DNA from: Acanthosepion lycidas
Taxonomy: Eukaryota; Mollusca; Cephalopoda; Sepiida; Sepiidae
NCBI GenBank assembly: GCA_963932145.1
Contig: OZ010599.1
Coordinates: forward strand, 49,521,787 to 49,585,786
DNA: 64,000 nucleotides
Reading direction: 5' to 3'
Shown one piece after another: positions 43,533 through 55,578 of the stretch; within the stretch, counting starts at the first letter, position 1; each line of letters begins with the position of its first letter. The notes beneath the pieces are model-generated. The model ran no database searches. It was not told the DNA's origin and worked only from the letters and a program-made list of their open reading frames with translations. Made by a program: the position numbers and the translations under genes.

Positions 43533-43574
43533 GCTAGCTTAAATGCCGCTTGATAGGGCGGCTTTTAAGCTAGC
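43533..43574. repeat. 17 bp-arm stem-loop
   Basis: GCTAGCTTAAATGCCGC pairs with GCGGCTTTTAAGCTAGC, one mismatch, across an ~8 nt loop. Beyond it a GAAATCGGACTAGTGG and ACACACACATACA series resembles the retroelement tail motifs at 49600-49925. Confidence 0.8.
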
Positions 43575-44790
43575 ATAATCTGGCAACCCTGAATCTGAGC
43601 GCAACGAAAATCGTTCTCTGCGCCTAACTTTTCTAGAACTTTTAAATGAGCTATGAATCATTGAAATCGGACTAGTGGGAGCGGAGGAGTTACTTGGACA
43701 CACACACATACACTGTACTTTAAATAAGAGATTTTCAATAATTTTTTAACATTTTACAATTCTTTTCATGACTTTTACAGAGCGTTCTAAGAAATATTCG
43801 TTTGTTTGTGGCGCAGGTAAGAAGAAACGTGACGAATCCAATAAGAAAATATTACGCGAAACTGCTAAGTCAACAGTATGAATTACACATCTTTTCATTA
43901 TCCAAGTATATTCTTCGAAAGAACTGCATCATTTTCATAAGAAAATTAAGATAGTGCAAAAGAGAAAATGAAAAGAAGGAACTGAGAAGAGAAAGTGAAC
44001 TTCATCAAGTGAATAAGGACCCGCATGTGGAAAATGTAGAAAATCAAGAACCATCTTAAAAACAAAAAAAGAGTTGAGAAGCGGGGAAGATGCTTCAATG
44101 GAGGAGGATAGGAGGAGGAGAAATTTCAAGGGGGATTTCAAAGTACTTATCCTTCCTTTTACAAGTACTTATAGCAGCACTAACGAAAGACAAGGCATAA
44201 AGTAAAATTTGTAAAGAAACAATCATTTATTAAAATGACAACAATATTTTTACAATATACATATTGTACAAATTACAATATAGGCCTTGCACAAAATTTC
44301 CCTTGTGCGTCGAAAGCTATTAAATGCAGAATAACAGTTCTTTCAAAATACGAATATGTTTCCTTTTAGAAAACAACAGTAAAAGAAAAGTTTGCTAAAG
44401 TGCAAAGGACTTTACCAACTTTCTCTTAGAGTAACAGATCATATATAAATTAATTTCCTATCAACTAAAGAAATTTACTTTGAAAAGTTCACATTTCAAA
44501 ATGTCGAAGGTTCAAAGGTTGAAAGTTGAAGGGGGTTGATAAACGGAAAACCTGCCTCAGGCGATAGTTTTCTTTGGTTTCTGTTCAGCATTCAGAAAAG
44601 GGTTCAGGGTTATATTCAGGGTTTCGAAACAGGTGTTCTCAAATATGTGATAAATTAATCGCCCTTATTTCAGACTTTTTTGATTGATTTCTTTACGGTT
44701 TTAATCTTTTGTGGGTTATTTAATAATTCTTTTTTGCGATTGAATATTGCGCTAATAATCTTTTAAGAATTAAAATGATTTTTTCCAGAT
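43575..44790. other. No gene recognised
   Basis: AT-rich intergenic DNA. The 68-codon minus frame at 43935-44141 has no domain. Confidence 0.4.
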
Positions 44791-44794
44791 ACAA

Positions 44795-44947
44795 TTCCTA
44801 CCACCTAACCCATAGCTGGGGATGGGGAGAGATAGATTCATACCTTTCCCAAGGGTATTTGCACATAAATGAATGTAACGAACCGGACTGGAATTTGAAC
44901 CCGGCTCTCCAATTTCTCATTCTGAGCCGCTATCCATTACACTATAC
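44795..44947 (-). mobile_element. tRNA-derived SINE
   Basis: On the minus strand, TAGTGTAATGGATAGCGG (complement of 44928-44945) is a good Pol III A box and GGGTTCAAATTCC (complement of 44891-44903) a good B box. They are about 25 bp apart, giving tRNA-like arms CTCAGAATGAG and GGAGAGCC. The unrelated body extends leftward to about 44795. The full element with its tail is not delimited. Confidence 0.75.
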
Positions 44948-46140
44948 CTTATTTGAGACAATGAAAACTTTTTTTTTCATTTTTCGTTATTTTTGCTTCT
45001 TTCTCTTGAATTTCCATTATTTCTAATTTTATATTACAAAACAAATGTTTTTATTGAATTTATATTACATAAACTTTTATTGCTAAGTAAGCTCCTTATC
45101 GCTTTCTTGTATCCAGTCATTGTTTAATACTCTTGTGTTACATTGTTTTATCTGATATCAGCTAATTACGCCTCTTTCTACCAATTATTCATTTTTATTT
45201 TCCTATTACGTGTCAGCTTCATTTCATCCTCATTGCAATTTACAACCAGCATATTCTCCTTTCTAACATTCTCACAAATTCTTTAAATCCAGTTGATTTA
45301 GCTGTTGAAAAGTATAACTGTTTCTTTAGAGTTTTAATGAGATAAACAGAAACATTATCTATGTCTACGCCATCACCTGATCTACAGCTGAGAGTTCATG
45401 TTTAGGGGAAGAAGAAACAGTTACATTTAGTCCTTATATTTATCTCAGCACAATTTTATCTCAAGGCTCTTCTGAGATTAACACTTGTTTCTGTATAGGT
45501 TTCTCCGCTAGATCGTTTATTCCACTTTTTCCCTTGTTGATTATCTTTTTTCACATTAGATCTAAGGATTTCCCAGGACAACCTTTTCAGTGCGCGTCGC
45601 ATATGGATCATTCTAATATGACATTTTATTCCAGCACTCTTTCAAATAATTCAAATATTTATTTCAGCAGTTGTAACAAACAGATTCACAAGGATTTTTC
45701 GTTTTGAGATATATCTCACCAGGACTGCATTTCAGTGTATCCGTCTCCTAAAGTAACTGGGAGTCATCTTGTCTTTTGTGTCTAGATTCAAGGTCTCCAC
45801 TGGCTGTCTTCTCTCTTCAACTGTCAACTTCCAAACAACGTGAAAGGTCCTGCTTCCAACTAGGTCCTTTCAAATTCTTCCGGTATACTCAGATTTTTTA
45901 AGGGTGGTAGTGGTGGGTATATTCCTGACCGTAAGTGTCCCCTTACATTCAACTCATTTTTGCTTCTCTTGTAAACTTTACGTTCTACCTCTTGAGCTAC
46001 AAAACACTGTCCACTCTTTACGAAATGGCGTAAAGGAACTAACTCTGGTTTATGTATCGCTATTATCAGATAAAGGGATACATTTCGGTAATTGCAGCCA
46101 TAGAAATGTCTACTTACACATTATACATAAATACCTTTAC
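44948..46140. other. No gene recognised
   Basis: AT-rich, with one 111-codon frame (45904-46239) whose C-terminus is encoded by the (TA)n microsatellite at 46146-46175. No domain. Confidence 0.4.
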
Positions 46141-46143
46141 CAA

Positions 46144-46144
46144 T

Positions 46145-46176
<32 letters not shown>

Positions 46177-46288
46177 CATGTTTCATTAAATAATATAGAC
46201 AAGTGTTGTCTATTTATTTTATGTAAATTCTTTTCATAACGTCTGATAAGCTTAATTAATTAAATGAATGAATGAAAAAATGCTGCCA

Positions 46289-46331
<43 letters not shown>
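46144..46331. repeat. (TA)n and (CA)n(TA)n microsatellites
   Basis: (TA)n at about 46149-46174 and a (CA)n tract passing into (TA)n at 46289-46331. Between them is unremarkable AT-rich DNA. Confidence 0.9.
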
Positions 46332-46370
46332 AAATCATCTATTTAAGGAATGCACGATTCTCCATGGCCG

Positions 46371-46410
46371 AGATGTTAAGGCTCCTTTTAGCTATAGAAT
46401 CGCGGGTGCG
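46371..46410 (+). mobile_element. Partial tRNA-like SINE head
   Basis: ATGGCCGAGATGTTAAGGC is an A box of the Ser/Leu tRNA type, and TAGAATCGCGGGTGCG resembles the following arm. The B box is degenerate and no CCA end is present. Directly right of a (CA)n(TA)n array and followed by ACACACA. Confidence 0.45.
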
Positions 46411-46554
46411 CGCATACACACACATGTAAAAATCGAAACGTATGCGGGTATATATCACGTATGTATGTAACCGTTACATTGTAAACGTTACATTGTAACG
46501 TATCTCTATATTCTAGATCACCTGTAGTTTATTTTAACGTCTTTATGTCCTTAA

Positions 46555-46765
46555 GACCAGCGTGGATATCCGGCGTTGCTCGGAAGATCTCTGAATAATG
46601 TTTATTATTGACAATTTATTTATATTTTTCAGCCATCTTATGGAAAATAATTGTTTATTCAATCTTTAAAAATTAAAGTTCATTGCTTTTTTTTTTTTGG
46701 TTTGTTACAAAATAAGTAAATTTAGGAAATACCACACAACCAATACCACGCTTTCTTAGAGAGTT
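46555..46765 (+). repeat. Dispersed repeat F, plus copy
   Basis: TTATTATTGACAATTTATT, TTTTTCAGCCATCTTATGGA and ATTCAATCTTTAAAAATTAA match the reverse complement of 49960-50140 in order. The left edge holds CCGGCGTTGCTCGG, which also occurs as a hairpin at 49273. Non-coding. Confidence 0.6.
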
Positions 46766-47339
46766 GAGCATTCCCATATTTTTATTCAAAATGACACTTT
46801 AATTCGTAAAACTAAAAAGTAAAAACAAATATTCAACTTCAACATGACTAATGTTGACCGTAAACTTATGTCTGTCTCTCCTAATTTTTATTTAACTAAT
46901 TTTTTTTCTTTTCAAATACAAATATAACTTGAAACGTAAACATAATCGATTTTAAAACTAAATTCTCAATACATCTTAATTCTACTTTCTTTCAAAATAG
47001 TTAAATTCATTTACGGAGAAATGTTTGCTTCATTAATGTAATGTTTAAAAGTAGAACTTTATTTACTTAGAAAAAATCTAAATTACCCCTCCAAAATGAA
47101 TAGTAAATTAAATAAATAATTATTTTAAGAAGAAGTAAGGCTCGCCATAGTTTTTGCTTGAAAAATGATTAAATTATGTTTAAAAAATATATCTTAATTT
47201 AAGTTTATTTACTTTATTTAGATGTTTTTAAGTAAATAAAGTTATTTTACCCTTAAACATTAAGGAAGTCAGCATGTCTTCGTAAATTAATTTAATTACC
47301 TACCTTCATGCGAACTAATAAAATAACATAAAATTTTAG
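46766..47339. other. AT-rich, no gene recognised
   Basis: Very AT-rich. A GAAGTAAGGCTCGCCATAGT stretch near 47130 resembles 49975-50000, so repeat F may extend here in part. Confidence 0.35.
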
Positions 47340-47960
47340 CACGTTTTTTTTACTTTTTTTTTTTTTTTTGTATGACAAACATTAATTTTGAAAATCTTTC
47401 AAAAATAAAAATAATTGACGGATGTTAAGGAAACTTTCAGAAACTATTCACAAATGATGGAAATTATTATAAATATGTTTTCTTTTTTTGAAAGTCATGG
47501 GAAATTTTTTTTTTTATATTTATTACATCAACCCGTCGAACCCGCCCCCGCCTCCGCCCACATAACTAATTTTATGAAAACGCTAGAAATCCACTCGCAT
47601 TCAGAGTGATTAGTTAAAAGCACAAGGTTTTGTGGAAAGCAAATCATATATTTTTTTTTAATTGGACCCCCCTACCTGAAAATCAACTCTGAATTGTAAC
47701 ATACAAAACTCAATAAAACAAAGATATTATTTAATTTTAATTTTTAATTTCAAATGCTTTTATTTGCTTTTAGTTGTTTTTATGAATATGGACAATATTT
47801 TCTGAAAGCAAAAAATTTTTTCAATGAAAAAAGAATTTTTAATACAATTATTTGTTATTTCTTTAATTATAATAGATTTTTACATTTAGGTTGTTTAAAT
47901 ATTATAAAATTAGTTAAAAACCGCATTCAGTTTTGTAAATGTCCTTATGAGATAGATGAT
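47340..47960 (+). repeat. AT-rich dispersed repeat, copy D (partial)
   Basis: Matches the second half of copy C: GAAAATCTTTCAAAAAT, AAACTTTCAGAAACTATTCA, CACAAATGATGGAAATTATT, a T-run, a C-rich ACCCGCCCCCGCC block, and AAAACGCTAGAAATCC. The start of the family is missing. Confidence 0.5.
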
Positions 47961-48179
47961 TTTTAGCACGTTGTAAATCGTATCGTTTTGACTAATCAGA
48001 AGACCCACAGTAATTAAGAAATGTAATTTTGTGTTTATAATCGGGGTGTAATTATAAAGTACGGAAGACCAAAAAGAATACAATTAAGCTGCATTATTTG
48101 AGTTAAGCATTGTTCTCCACTGTTAAGGCCTTTATTTTTGCGAAACACGTGTGGAGAATTAATTTGATTTTTCAATTTC

Positions 48180-49110
48180 AACTGAGAAGGGTACCTACAA
48201 GTATCAGTATCATCTTATGAAATTTATATGAACTTATTTTTATATTAATCTTAGTTATGACATTTTTCCATAAATGAAATATCAAAATGAATAATAAAAT
48301 AAATGGAAATACAAATAACACACTAAAATATAATAAATGTACATAATAATTATAGTATTTTATGTACACTTCTGATAAAATTTCATAAGAAAGGTACCTA
48401 TGAATTAATTAGATACCTCTCTTATGAAATTTAATCTCACTCTTAACGGTCTTATTTTAATTTCTTTATATTTTCCATAAAGCATCGTAAGGGTAAAGGT
48501 GAAAACTAAGTACAAAAAGACCATTAGAGCGCTGAAAGTTTTCCTTAAAAATAATGAGGTAAATAATTAGTTCACTTAAATCTAAATAATTTCACTTCTC
48601 TGCTTCCGTAGAATAAATTATACTCACCTAAGCTGTTAATACACCTTGAAATTGTCATTCATCACCTGTCAAGTGACACGAAATGTTATGACCTGCTTTG
48701 TTTTATTTTCGAACTACTTCTTTTCGGCGCAGAATCTAAGTAATGCTTGTTTCAAAATATTTTAAGTAAATATTATAATTTCTGATTTTCTTAAAATAAG
48801 TTTTGAAAAAAATATAATTGATTTTTAAAAGAATTTCAAACTGAGATTTTCATTTTTTTGAAAAATTGGAAAAAAAAATGGTTGACATGATTGATTATCT
48901 GTCAATTTTGCTGACTCAAAAAAAAATTTTTAATGAAAATTTTGGATGTGTTAGGAACGATTAACAAATGTAAAAATACTCCCAAAATACTTTGATCTTT
49001 CCTCTTAATAATAACATAAACATTTAGACGATAAAGTTTTGTTTTCGTCTTTTTCGTCATGCTATGCTCTTTTTTAGCGATCTCATGGAGGTGCCTAAAT
49101 TTAATTACTA
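48180..49110 (-). repeat. AT-rich dispersed repeat, copy E
   Basis: The reverse complement is collinear with 3200-3960. From 49110 leftward: TTTAGGCACCTCCATGAG, GCATGACGAAAA, TTATCGTCTAAATGTTTATG, AGGAAAGATCAAAGTATTTT, TTAACAGCTTAGGTGAG, TTTAAGTGAACTAATTATTT, and a fold-back end rich in CTTATGAAATT with GGTACCTA boxes. It is the longest copy that includes the fold-back end. Confidence 0.65.
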
Positions 49111-49267
49111 TTTTGAAAGAGAGTAGAAGCAAGATACAAAGAGTTTTGAAAATCGATAGTTTACATTGCAAGTTATACTTGTATTTGAAAAGAAAAAAAA
49201 ACTTTAGATTAACTGGAGAGACAGATATGAGTTATGATTAACATTAGTCTTATTTAAAACATAGCAG

Positions 49268-49925
49268 TAGAGCCCGGCGTTGTCCGGGGATGTAACAGTA
49301 AGAGATAGATCAAGTATCGACCATCATAAAGACTGAAAAATAAAATTGGCAAAGATTATTGTTTAAGGTTGACGGACACGCATGTCTTAATTAGTTTTTT
49401 TTTTTTTTTTTTTTTACGAATTGTTCAAACCTAAACTCAAACAAAAATATTGTTTTCAATCGTTATGAGTCTAGCGATTGAATAGAATTTTATTATAAAC
49501 AATTGTCTTGTAAATGGAATTTTTAAAGCATTCTGAATGTAAAAATAAAGAAAAAAGTGTGAAAGACAATAATACCTGCCAAAAAAAAAGTGAAGTTTTG
49601 TTGAAATCGGTTGAAAAATGTAGGAAATCCAATCCTATATATAAACGAACACACACACAAACAACCTGGGTTTTATAATAAGTATAACTCGATATGAGTT
49701 GTCCCCCTTTCATTCTCGCGACAGTGATGCCTCTTAATCGTGTTTTCAAATTGATTTTGTGCAAAAACAATTGTATTTTTCCAATTTTTGGCGCTGTCAG
49801 AATCACAGCAAGGTAATTTTACGTAGTCCTGTGAAGTTTTGTTGAAATCGGTTGAAAAATGTAGGAAATCCGATCCAATATATAAACGTACAGACACACA
49901 CAACCTAGGTTTTATAATAAGTATG
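49268..49925 (+). mobile_element. Short retroelement-like repeat with duplicated tail
   Basis: Begins near a 5 bp stem (CCCGG, loop CGTTGT, CCGGG at 49273-49288). Two tail segments, 49600-49685 and 49832-49925, are nearly identical, reading GAAATCGGTTGAAAAATGTA, GGAAATCC.ATCC, ATATATAAACG, an ACACACA run, CCT.GGTTTTATAATAAGTAT. Similar tails close several invertebrate non-LTR or Helitron-like elements; I cannot name the family. Confidence 0.5.
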
Positions 49926-49959
49926 ATTTGTTTTACTAATTTAACTGTATTTTATTTTT

Positions 49960-50150
49960 AGATTAATTTTCGAAAAAATAAGGCCCGCTATAGTTTGTTG
50001 CTTTAATAAAATTTGATTTAAAATTATTTACTTTTTATGTTAGTTACAAAACAAAACAAAAAAATGACGTTTATTTTTTAAAGATTGAATAAAAAAATAT
50101 TTCCATAAGATAGCCGAAAAATATTAATAAGTCAGTAATAAACACACACA
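49960..50150 (-). repeat. Dispersed repeat F, minus copy
   Basis: Reverse complement of 46600-46760: TTTTTCGGCTATCTTATGGA and ATTCAATCTTTAAAAAATAA are shared in order. Followed by ACACACACA and a CTACCCTTTAGGGTGATACT segment. Confidence 0.6.
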
Positions 50151-50445
50151 TAGGGGCAACTACCCTTTAGGGTGATACTGGGTCTGTATTTTATTTATTT
50201 ATTTTGTTAATTATTGTAGTTTTTTTTAGTTTTAGCCGGACACACACACACACACACACACTCGAATATTTGAATAAATAAATATTAAACTTTTTGTCAA
50301 ATTTAATATTTTCCTTCTTTTAAATTTACTATGTTGTTTAATACTCATTTTTTTAAAGTTACGCTTTTATCTACTATAGATGTGAAAATAAATTCAAGAA
50401 TTTAAAAAATACATACATACATGTAGCGTTTCGAAAGTATCAGTA

Positions 50446-50520
50446 GAATTAAAAAGTAAAAACGAATGCCAATAATAATCGGGAATAAGAATTATTACGT
50501 TCGTTTTTACTTTTGAATTC
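50446..50520. repeat. 75 bp stem-loop with 21 bp arms
   Basis: GAATTAAAAAGTAAAAACGA at 50446 pairs with its complement ending at 50520, one mismatch over 21 bp. Inner sequence has a weak AATAAT/ATTATT second stem. Confidence 0.7.
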
Positions 50521-51880
50521 TGAGAATTTTGAATGCATTCTAATGCAGTTTAATTTTAAATATCTTCTTAAATACAAATCATACGATTATATTTTTTTTA
50601 CAAAAAGCTGGCTTGGGTGGTAATGAGTCTGTATATATATTTATTTTGTCGAAAATATTGCAGTTTTTAGTTTTAACCGGACACACACGTGCGCGCGCAC
50701 ACACATGCACATACAGACAACTACCCTTATATATCTATAGATGAACTTAATTGAGCCGCAGATTAAATCTTTGTTCTAAAGTTAGTAAAATAGTTTCAAT
50801 CCCTACCACGCGCATTCTTCGATTATTGATTATTGCAATAACGCTTTTTGGTATAAGTAGCCATAGAGAAAGGCAAGTATTTTTAACCAAGGATTTCTTT
50901 AGACTAAATTTAATTTTACTTTTACAATTATATTTATATATAATCACCCTTTATTTTTTTATTTATTTATTTATTTATTTTTTGCACATGGCTGGTTTTA
51001 AAACGTACTTTGTCGATGCAAAGTATTTCACGCGCATGAAATATTTACTTCATGCTTTAAGATACTCTTGTAGTAGTCGATTGATTAGTGAGAATATTCT
51101 CGCAAGGCATTGAGAACGAGGATCCTCCAGTATTTCCATATCGGGATCTTATACCAACCTAGTAGAAATTAGCATTTCACAATACATTGTAGAGACTCTC
51201 ACGTAACAAGTTTAATGAAAGAATATATCATGACCTTTTGGGTTAAAGAGGTAAAGACGTCCATATCTTCATTTCAATTCTGATTCATTTAAAGTAAACA
51301 AAAAAGAAATCTGTCTGCTGTGCCACGTTGCATAAAACAATTGCTCTTCTTTATTTCTTTTTGTAACGCAATTAAATCTTTAGTAAGTCTGAGCGATTAA
51401 CAAAATGACAATTATGGACATCATAACAAATCTGTAAAAGATCCTCAGTTATTTGTTTCCCTAAATTGTACGTAACTTGTGGAACATTTTTTAGCCAAAA
51501 GAACAGGACTTAATTGCAAATTGTTTTAATTTTTTCACATGATTATGAAATCCGTAAATCTGTGGGTAGCGAGAGTTTATAAATAACCATGACGAATGCA
51601 GTTGCTAGTAAAAAAAAAAAGAAAAAAAAACATCTCTTTGTCTATTTCTGTTCACGAAATGTTTGGCAGAATTATAATTCAAGAAGCGTGGCGAAGTAAC
51701 CCGTATGTGAAGATGATTCATTTATGATGTAAGCTAGTAAGTTTAAGTACTTGTAAAATCCTCAATGTTTGATAAATGGAAAAGCAGATGTTCTCGTTAT
51801 AAATCCCGTACTTGTCAACACAACATGTTTGATCTCAAAATTGCCTGTTGGTTACTAGGTTGGCGGGCGGTAAGATAAGG
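50521..51880. other. No gene recognised
   Basis: AT-rich with (CA)/(GC) alternation at 50683-50718 and a (TTTA)n run at 50951-50982. The 120-codon frame at 50751-51113 crosses that repeat and I reject it as a gene. Confidence 0.4.
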
Positions 51881-51888
51881 CGTTATAT

Positions 51889-52155
51889 ATGGAACTAACT
51901 AGCTTTTATTCTACGCTGTTGCTATGGCTACTATTGCTGATGGTCTCATCAAGTCCATCAAGCAGGGTAGTCCACAAACAAACTTTTCAATGCCAGTTTC
52001 TTCTCAACAGAAAAAGAAAAATAACAACATTAACCACAACAGTCTTTTGTTTATTTATTTATTTTTCGGAATCTAGTCGTTCAAGGAAAACGAAAAGTGG
52101 AAAAATTCCAGGTCCTTCTACAATGATAAAATCCATGCATACTTTTTCGCAGTAG
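51889..52155 (+). CDS. Possible secreted-peptide first exon, uncertain
   Basis: The frame starts MELTSFYSTLLLWLLLLMVS, a short polar start with a 10-residue hydrophobic core, then SSSPSSRVVHKQTFQC. This looks like a signal peptide with a Ser-rich cleavage region. After about residue 36 the composition becomes low complexity (RKRKITTLTTTV). A coding exon would more likely stop near 52000. No TATA box, splice signal or homologue can be shown, and no neighbouring exon is recognised. Chance is quite possible. Confidence 0.15.
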   Translation: MELTSFYSTLLLWLLLLMVSSSPSSRVVHKQTFQCQFLLNRKRKITTLTTTVFCLFIYFSESSRSRKTKSGKIPGPSTMIKSMHTFSQ

Positions 52156-53030
52156 AAGAATTTCAGCTGAGATCGTATGGGAGGGGGCGAACAGGGGCTT
52201 AATAGCTGTGTACCAACGAACACGTTAGGACTCATCCACTTAACAACATAATCTTAACCGGATAGGCTATCTGACATTGTTCATCTTCCAAAATTAACTG
52301 AACAGGTTACACATGTTAGGCAGGCCGATCTACAGTGACAGTAACGTTACCAGTGGAAGTTTTTGTGACCGGAGATAGATAGAATTTGGGAGTTGACAAA
52401 TAGTATTTAGAGGTTGAAAATAGTATTTAGGAGTTGATAAATAGGACTGCAGAGACAGTCTTGTAAAGGAAAAATAAGTACTTTTTATATCTATGACACT
52501 GACAAAATTAGTATTCTTTTGTAAGCTCTTTAATCTTTTTGCTTTACCTATCCTTTGCTTTTCTGTGGCATGTATCCATGAGTAGTTTCCATCTGGTTTT
52601 CGCTAAATTTGAAAAAGAAAAGTATGTTGCTCGGTCTGGAATGTTGTAACAGTACTCTCATTACATACCAAATTGATTTTTCTGAGTCAAGTCTTCCTCC
52701 TTGACTTACTACATTTCAATGATGAGTGAATTAAAAAAAAAAGTGAGAAAATATCGATTACTGCGAAGAAATTCTTTTTATATCAGTTAACAAATAAAAT
52801 CTTTAATTGTTCTTTGCAAATATATCCGTAATATTGATACTAAATCAAAATTATTTCGATTATAGTCATTTTATTATCATGTTTAAAAATACAACTTTGA
52901 GGGTGTGTTTCTTTAAAATCTTCAACATATTTCAAAATTCAGTCAATTATGATAAAGGCAGTTGGAACAACAATGATTCAACACTGGAATGGCAAAAAAT
53001 TATTTTGAGTCAATTTGAGTGTGAAAAGCA

Positions 53031-53036
<6 letters not shown>
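52156..53036. other. No gene recognised
   Basis: AT-rich intergenic DNA. A GGAGTTGA(C/T)AAATAG word is tandemly repeated with variation near 52390-52445. Confidence 0.4.
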
Positions 53037-53086
<50 letters not shown>

Positions 53087-53087
53087 T
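53037..53087. repeat. (AAT)n microsatellite
   Basis: Uninterrupted AAT trinucleotide array. A second array of the same motif lies 650 bp further right. Confidence 0.95.
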
Positions 53088-53469
53088 GAAATTGTTATCT
53101 TATACTAGAGATATCTGCTTGCTGTTGCTATAGATCAAATAGAAATATATTTCCAGCACACAATTCAAGATTTTTGCAAATTTTAATAATGTTGTGCCAT
53201 TAATCGTCTTAATTCATCCTTATATTTCTAATTCTACTAATCTCTTTCGGAATGTTCACCACGCTTCTGAGATTATGGACTTGATTATGGCTTTCATATT
53301 ACATAAAATTTGCAGCTCTCTAGTAAGGTTATATAGTTTCTCCTTTTTTTTCATTTTAGCTTTTGATTCGTTGAAACAATATCTTCCATTATTAAAAAAA
53401 AGTTATTTCTTACTTCACAACAAAGAAATCTAGTCTTTTTATCAGAATAACGCAATCCACTTGACACTC

Positions 53470-53665
53470 AATGTCGCAAAACATCTTTGTTTGATCAAAC
53501 CTAATGTCCTTTGCATAGTTTGCATTGAATTTCTGTCCCTGCTCAATCATATCTATTTCTGCATTTCTTTTGCTGCATCCATTTATGGATGTACTGCTTT
53601 TCGTATCTTTTGCCACAGAGGCGGCACTTACTGTTTTGTACGATTTCGTCAATGATCTCTTAGTA
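53470..53665 (-). pseudogene. Zinc-finger-like fragment of unknown element
   Basis: On the minus strand, in a frame not starting with Met, the sequence reads EIIDEIVQNSKCRLCGKRYE and then KQYIHKWMQQKKCRNRYD, a stop, and AGTEIQCKLCKG. The spacing C-x2-C ... H ... C, followed by another C-x2-C, suggests a zinc-binding fold. The nearby 80-codon Met-initiated frame is the shadow of it. The base composition and the stop fit a decayed retroelement gag or host-gene copy. I cannot name the family. Confidence 0.35.
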
Positions 53666-53735
53666 TTGCTGAAGTAATCAATAGAATGGAATAATGAAAT
53701 GAATAATAATATAAATGAAATTTAGTAAGTAAACG

Positions 53736-53736
<1 letters not shown>

Positions 53737-53782
<46 letters not shown>
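53737..53782. repeat. (AAT)n microsatellite
   Basis: Second AAT array, same phase and orientation as the one at 53037-53087. Confidence 0.95.
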
Positions 53783-53783
<1 letters not shown>

Positions 53784-55546
53784 GCTAAGGTGATATTTGC
53801 GATAATAATGATGAAAGGAGAGCAAACTGAAAAGTATCCCTACTGTTGTCTATTCCTCCTTCTCCCTCTTTCTTTTTTTTTTTTTGTTTTGTTTTGTATT
53901 TTCTTTGTTTGTCTGTCTTTCACAATTATCACTTCATTTAACCGTTTATTCCCTTATTTTTTTCTCTCCCTTATTTTTCTGTACTCATCCTTATTTACTC
54001 CTACCACCAATACTAATACATCTTCTGAACTCCTCACATCCACTTCCCGCTTCTTTTAATGCTTCATTCATCTCTCCTTGTTATTCTTTTCCTCCAAGTC
54101 TTTTATTTAGCCTTTTCATCGGAATTAAGTTATCTGCTTCAAACCCTCATCATCTCTAAGATTCCCTCAATTTCTTCCATGTTTCTTTTATCCCCTTTCT
54201 GCAATCTAAATTGGTAACAACCCGAGCAACACTAGGCGTATTCATCAAAAGAAATTAATGAACAAGCTCAATGAATACAGATGACGGCCAGAGATGTCCT
54301 CTAGTATTTTAACAGCTGAAAAATATAAACATTTTTCATTTTAAGAATGACATTATTTTGCTGACGATGACAGGGCTATATAACACAAGAGCAGCCATTA
54401 ACTTTGTTTGTATCTTTGGATTTATGTGTTATCAACAACCAAGAAAATATTTAATCAAAAATAAATTTAATTTTTGCTCTGAAGTACGAAAAAAATGTAT
54501 GCTAAAGTCTGAAAACTTTTGACAACAGAACGCCAAAATTTTAAATGGCAAAATATACAAAATCCTTGCGACTGAATATTTCTCATAAAACTCAAGTTCT
54601 TAACATTTTAGTCACATTAATACTACTTCAAAGCTTCTCTTATCCCCAAAAAGTTATTATTAAATTTGATGCATACAACAAAATTTTCCAATAAAAGTAT
54701 CGAATACAATGAATTTAAAATCCCCTTTTCTATTTCAAATTGTCAATGGAATACATGTGTATGGAATATTGCTATTTTAATTGTACACACATAAGACTAA
54801 TAATATATTTGCACGTTCTTTTACTCGTTTCGCCTCAAGCAAGGCAATAATGCCACTAAGACGCAAGAAGTTACAGAAAGGGAAAGAAAATAAGAAAACT
54901 TTATTGGGGAAGTTGGTCATATGCGAGATTACTTTCCGAATTTTCTATTATCGTCCCCATTTAGTAGCATCATTTTCAATTTGGGCGATCTTAATTTTAA
55001 TAGCTGTGAACCTTTTTTCACATTTTATGTTCATGTTTTTATTGAATTTATCAGCCTCATGTTTAATGCCTCTCTCTCTAAGCTTCTTTTTTTCTTTCAC
55101 TTATTACAGAGCTTACTTCGTTTCGAATACCTCCTACTTCACTATCACATTCTTTTCCTCCTTTATTGGAACTCTTTCTTTGCTTTTTCTTCCTATTTCT
55201 CTTTTATGTCCTTACAGTAAAACTCTTGTTTTTACACATCCAACCTTTTCTTTTCGGCGATTTACATTCGCTGCTCTTCCTTTTCCTCTTCCTACTCTAA
55301 ATCAACTAAATTCTCCTCTTTCATCGCACTGCAGGCCGACATTCCAGGCAACAGAATCATAGTAGTTGCATCTTCGTTTCGCTGCGCAAGCCTCCACAAT
55401 TTTTTCTTTATAAATAAACCTAACAACGCCCTCAACAACGCTATGATTTCCCTGACTACAACCCTCAGCAAAGCAAGTCTGGATGAAGGCTATGTTAGTG
55501 ACGTGTGACCTTTAAATGACACAGTTTTGCATTTTTCAACAATTTC

Positions 55547-55578
<32 letters not shown>

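Noticed and set aside
44885-44947. Possible functional tRNA gene
   Set aside because: A and B boxes are good but the acceptor stem does not close; fits a SINE head better.
54781-55362. 193-codon frame with many hydrophobic stretches resembling membrane segments
   Set aside because: Lies in a pyrimidine-rich tract, which automatically yields Phe/Leu/Ser; overlapping frames look the same.
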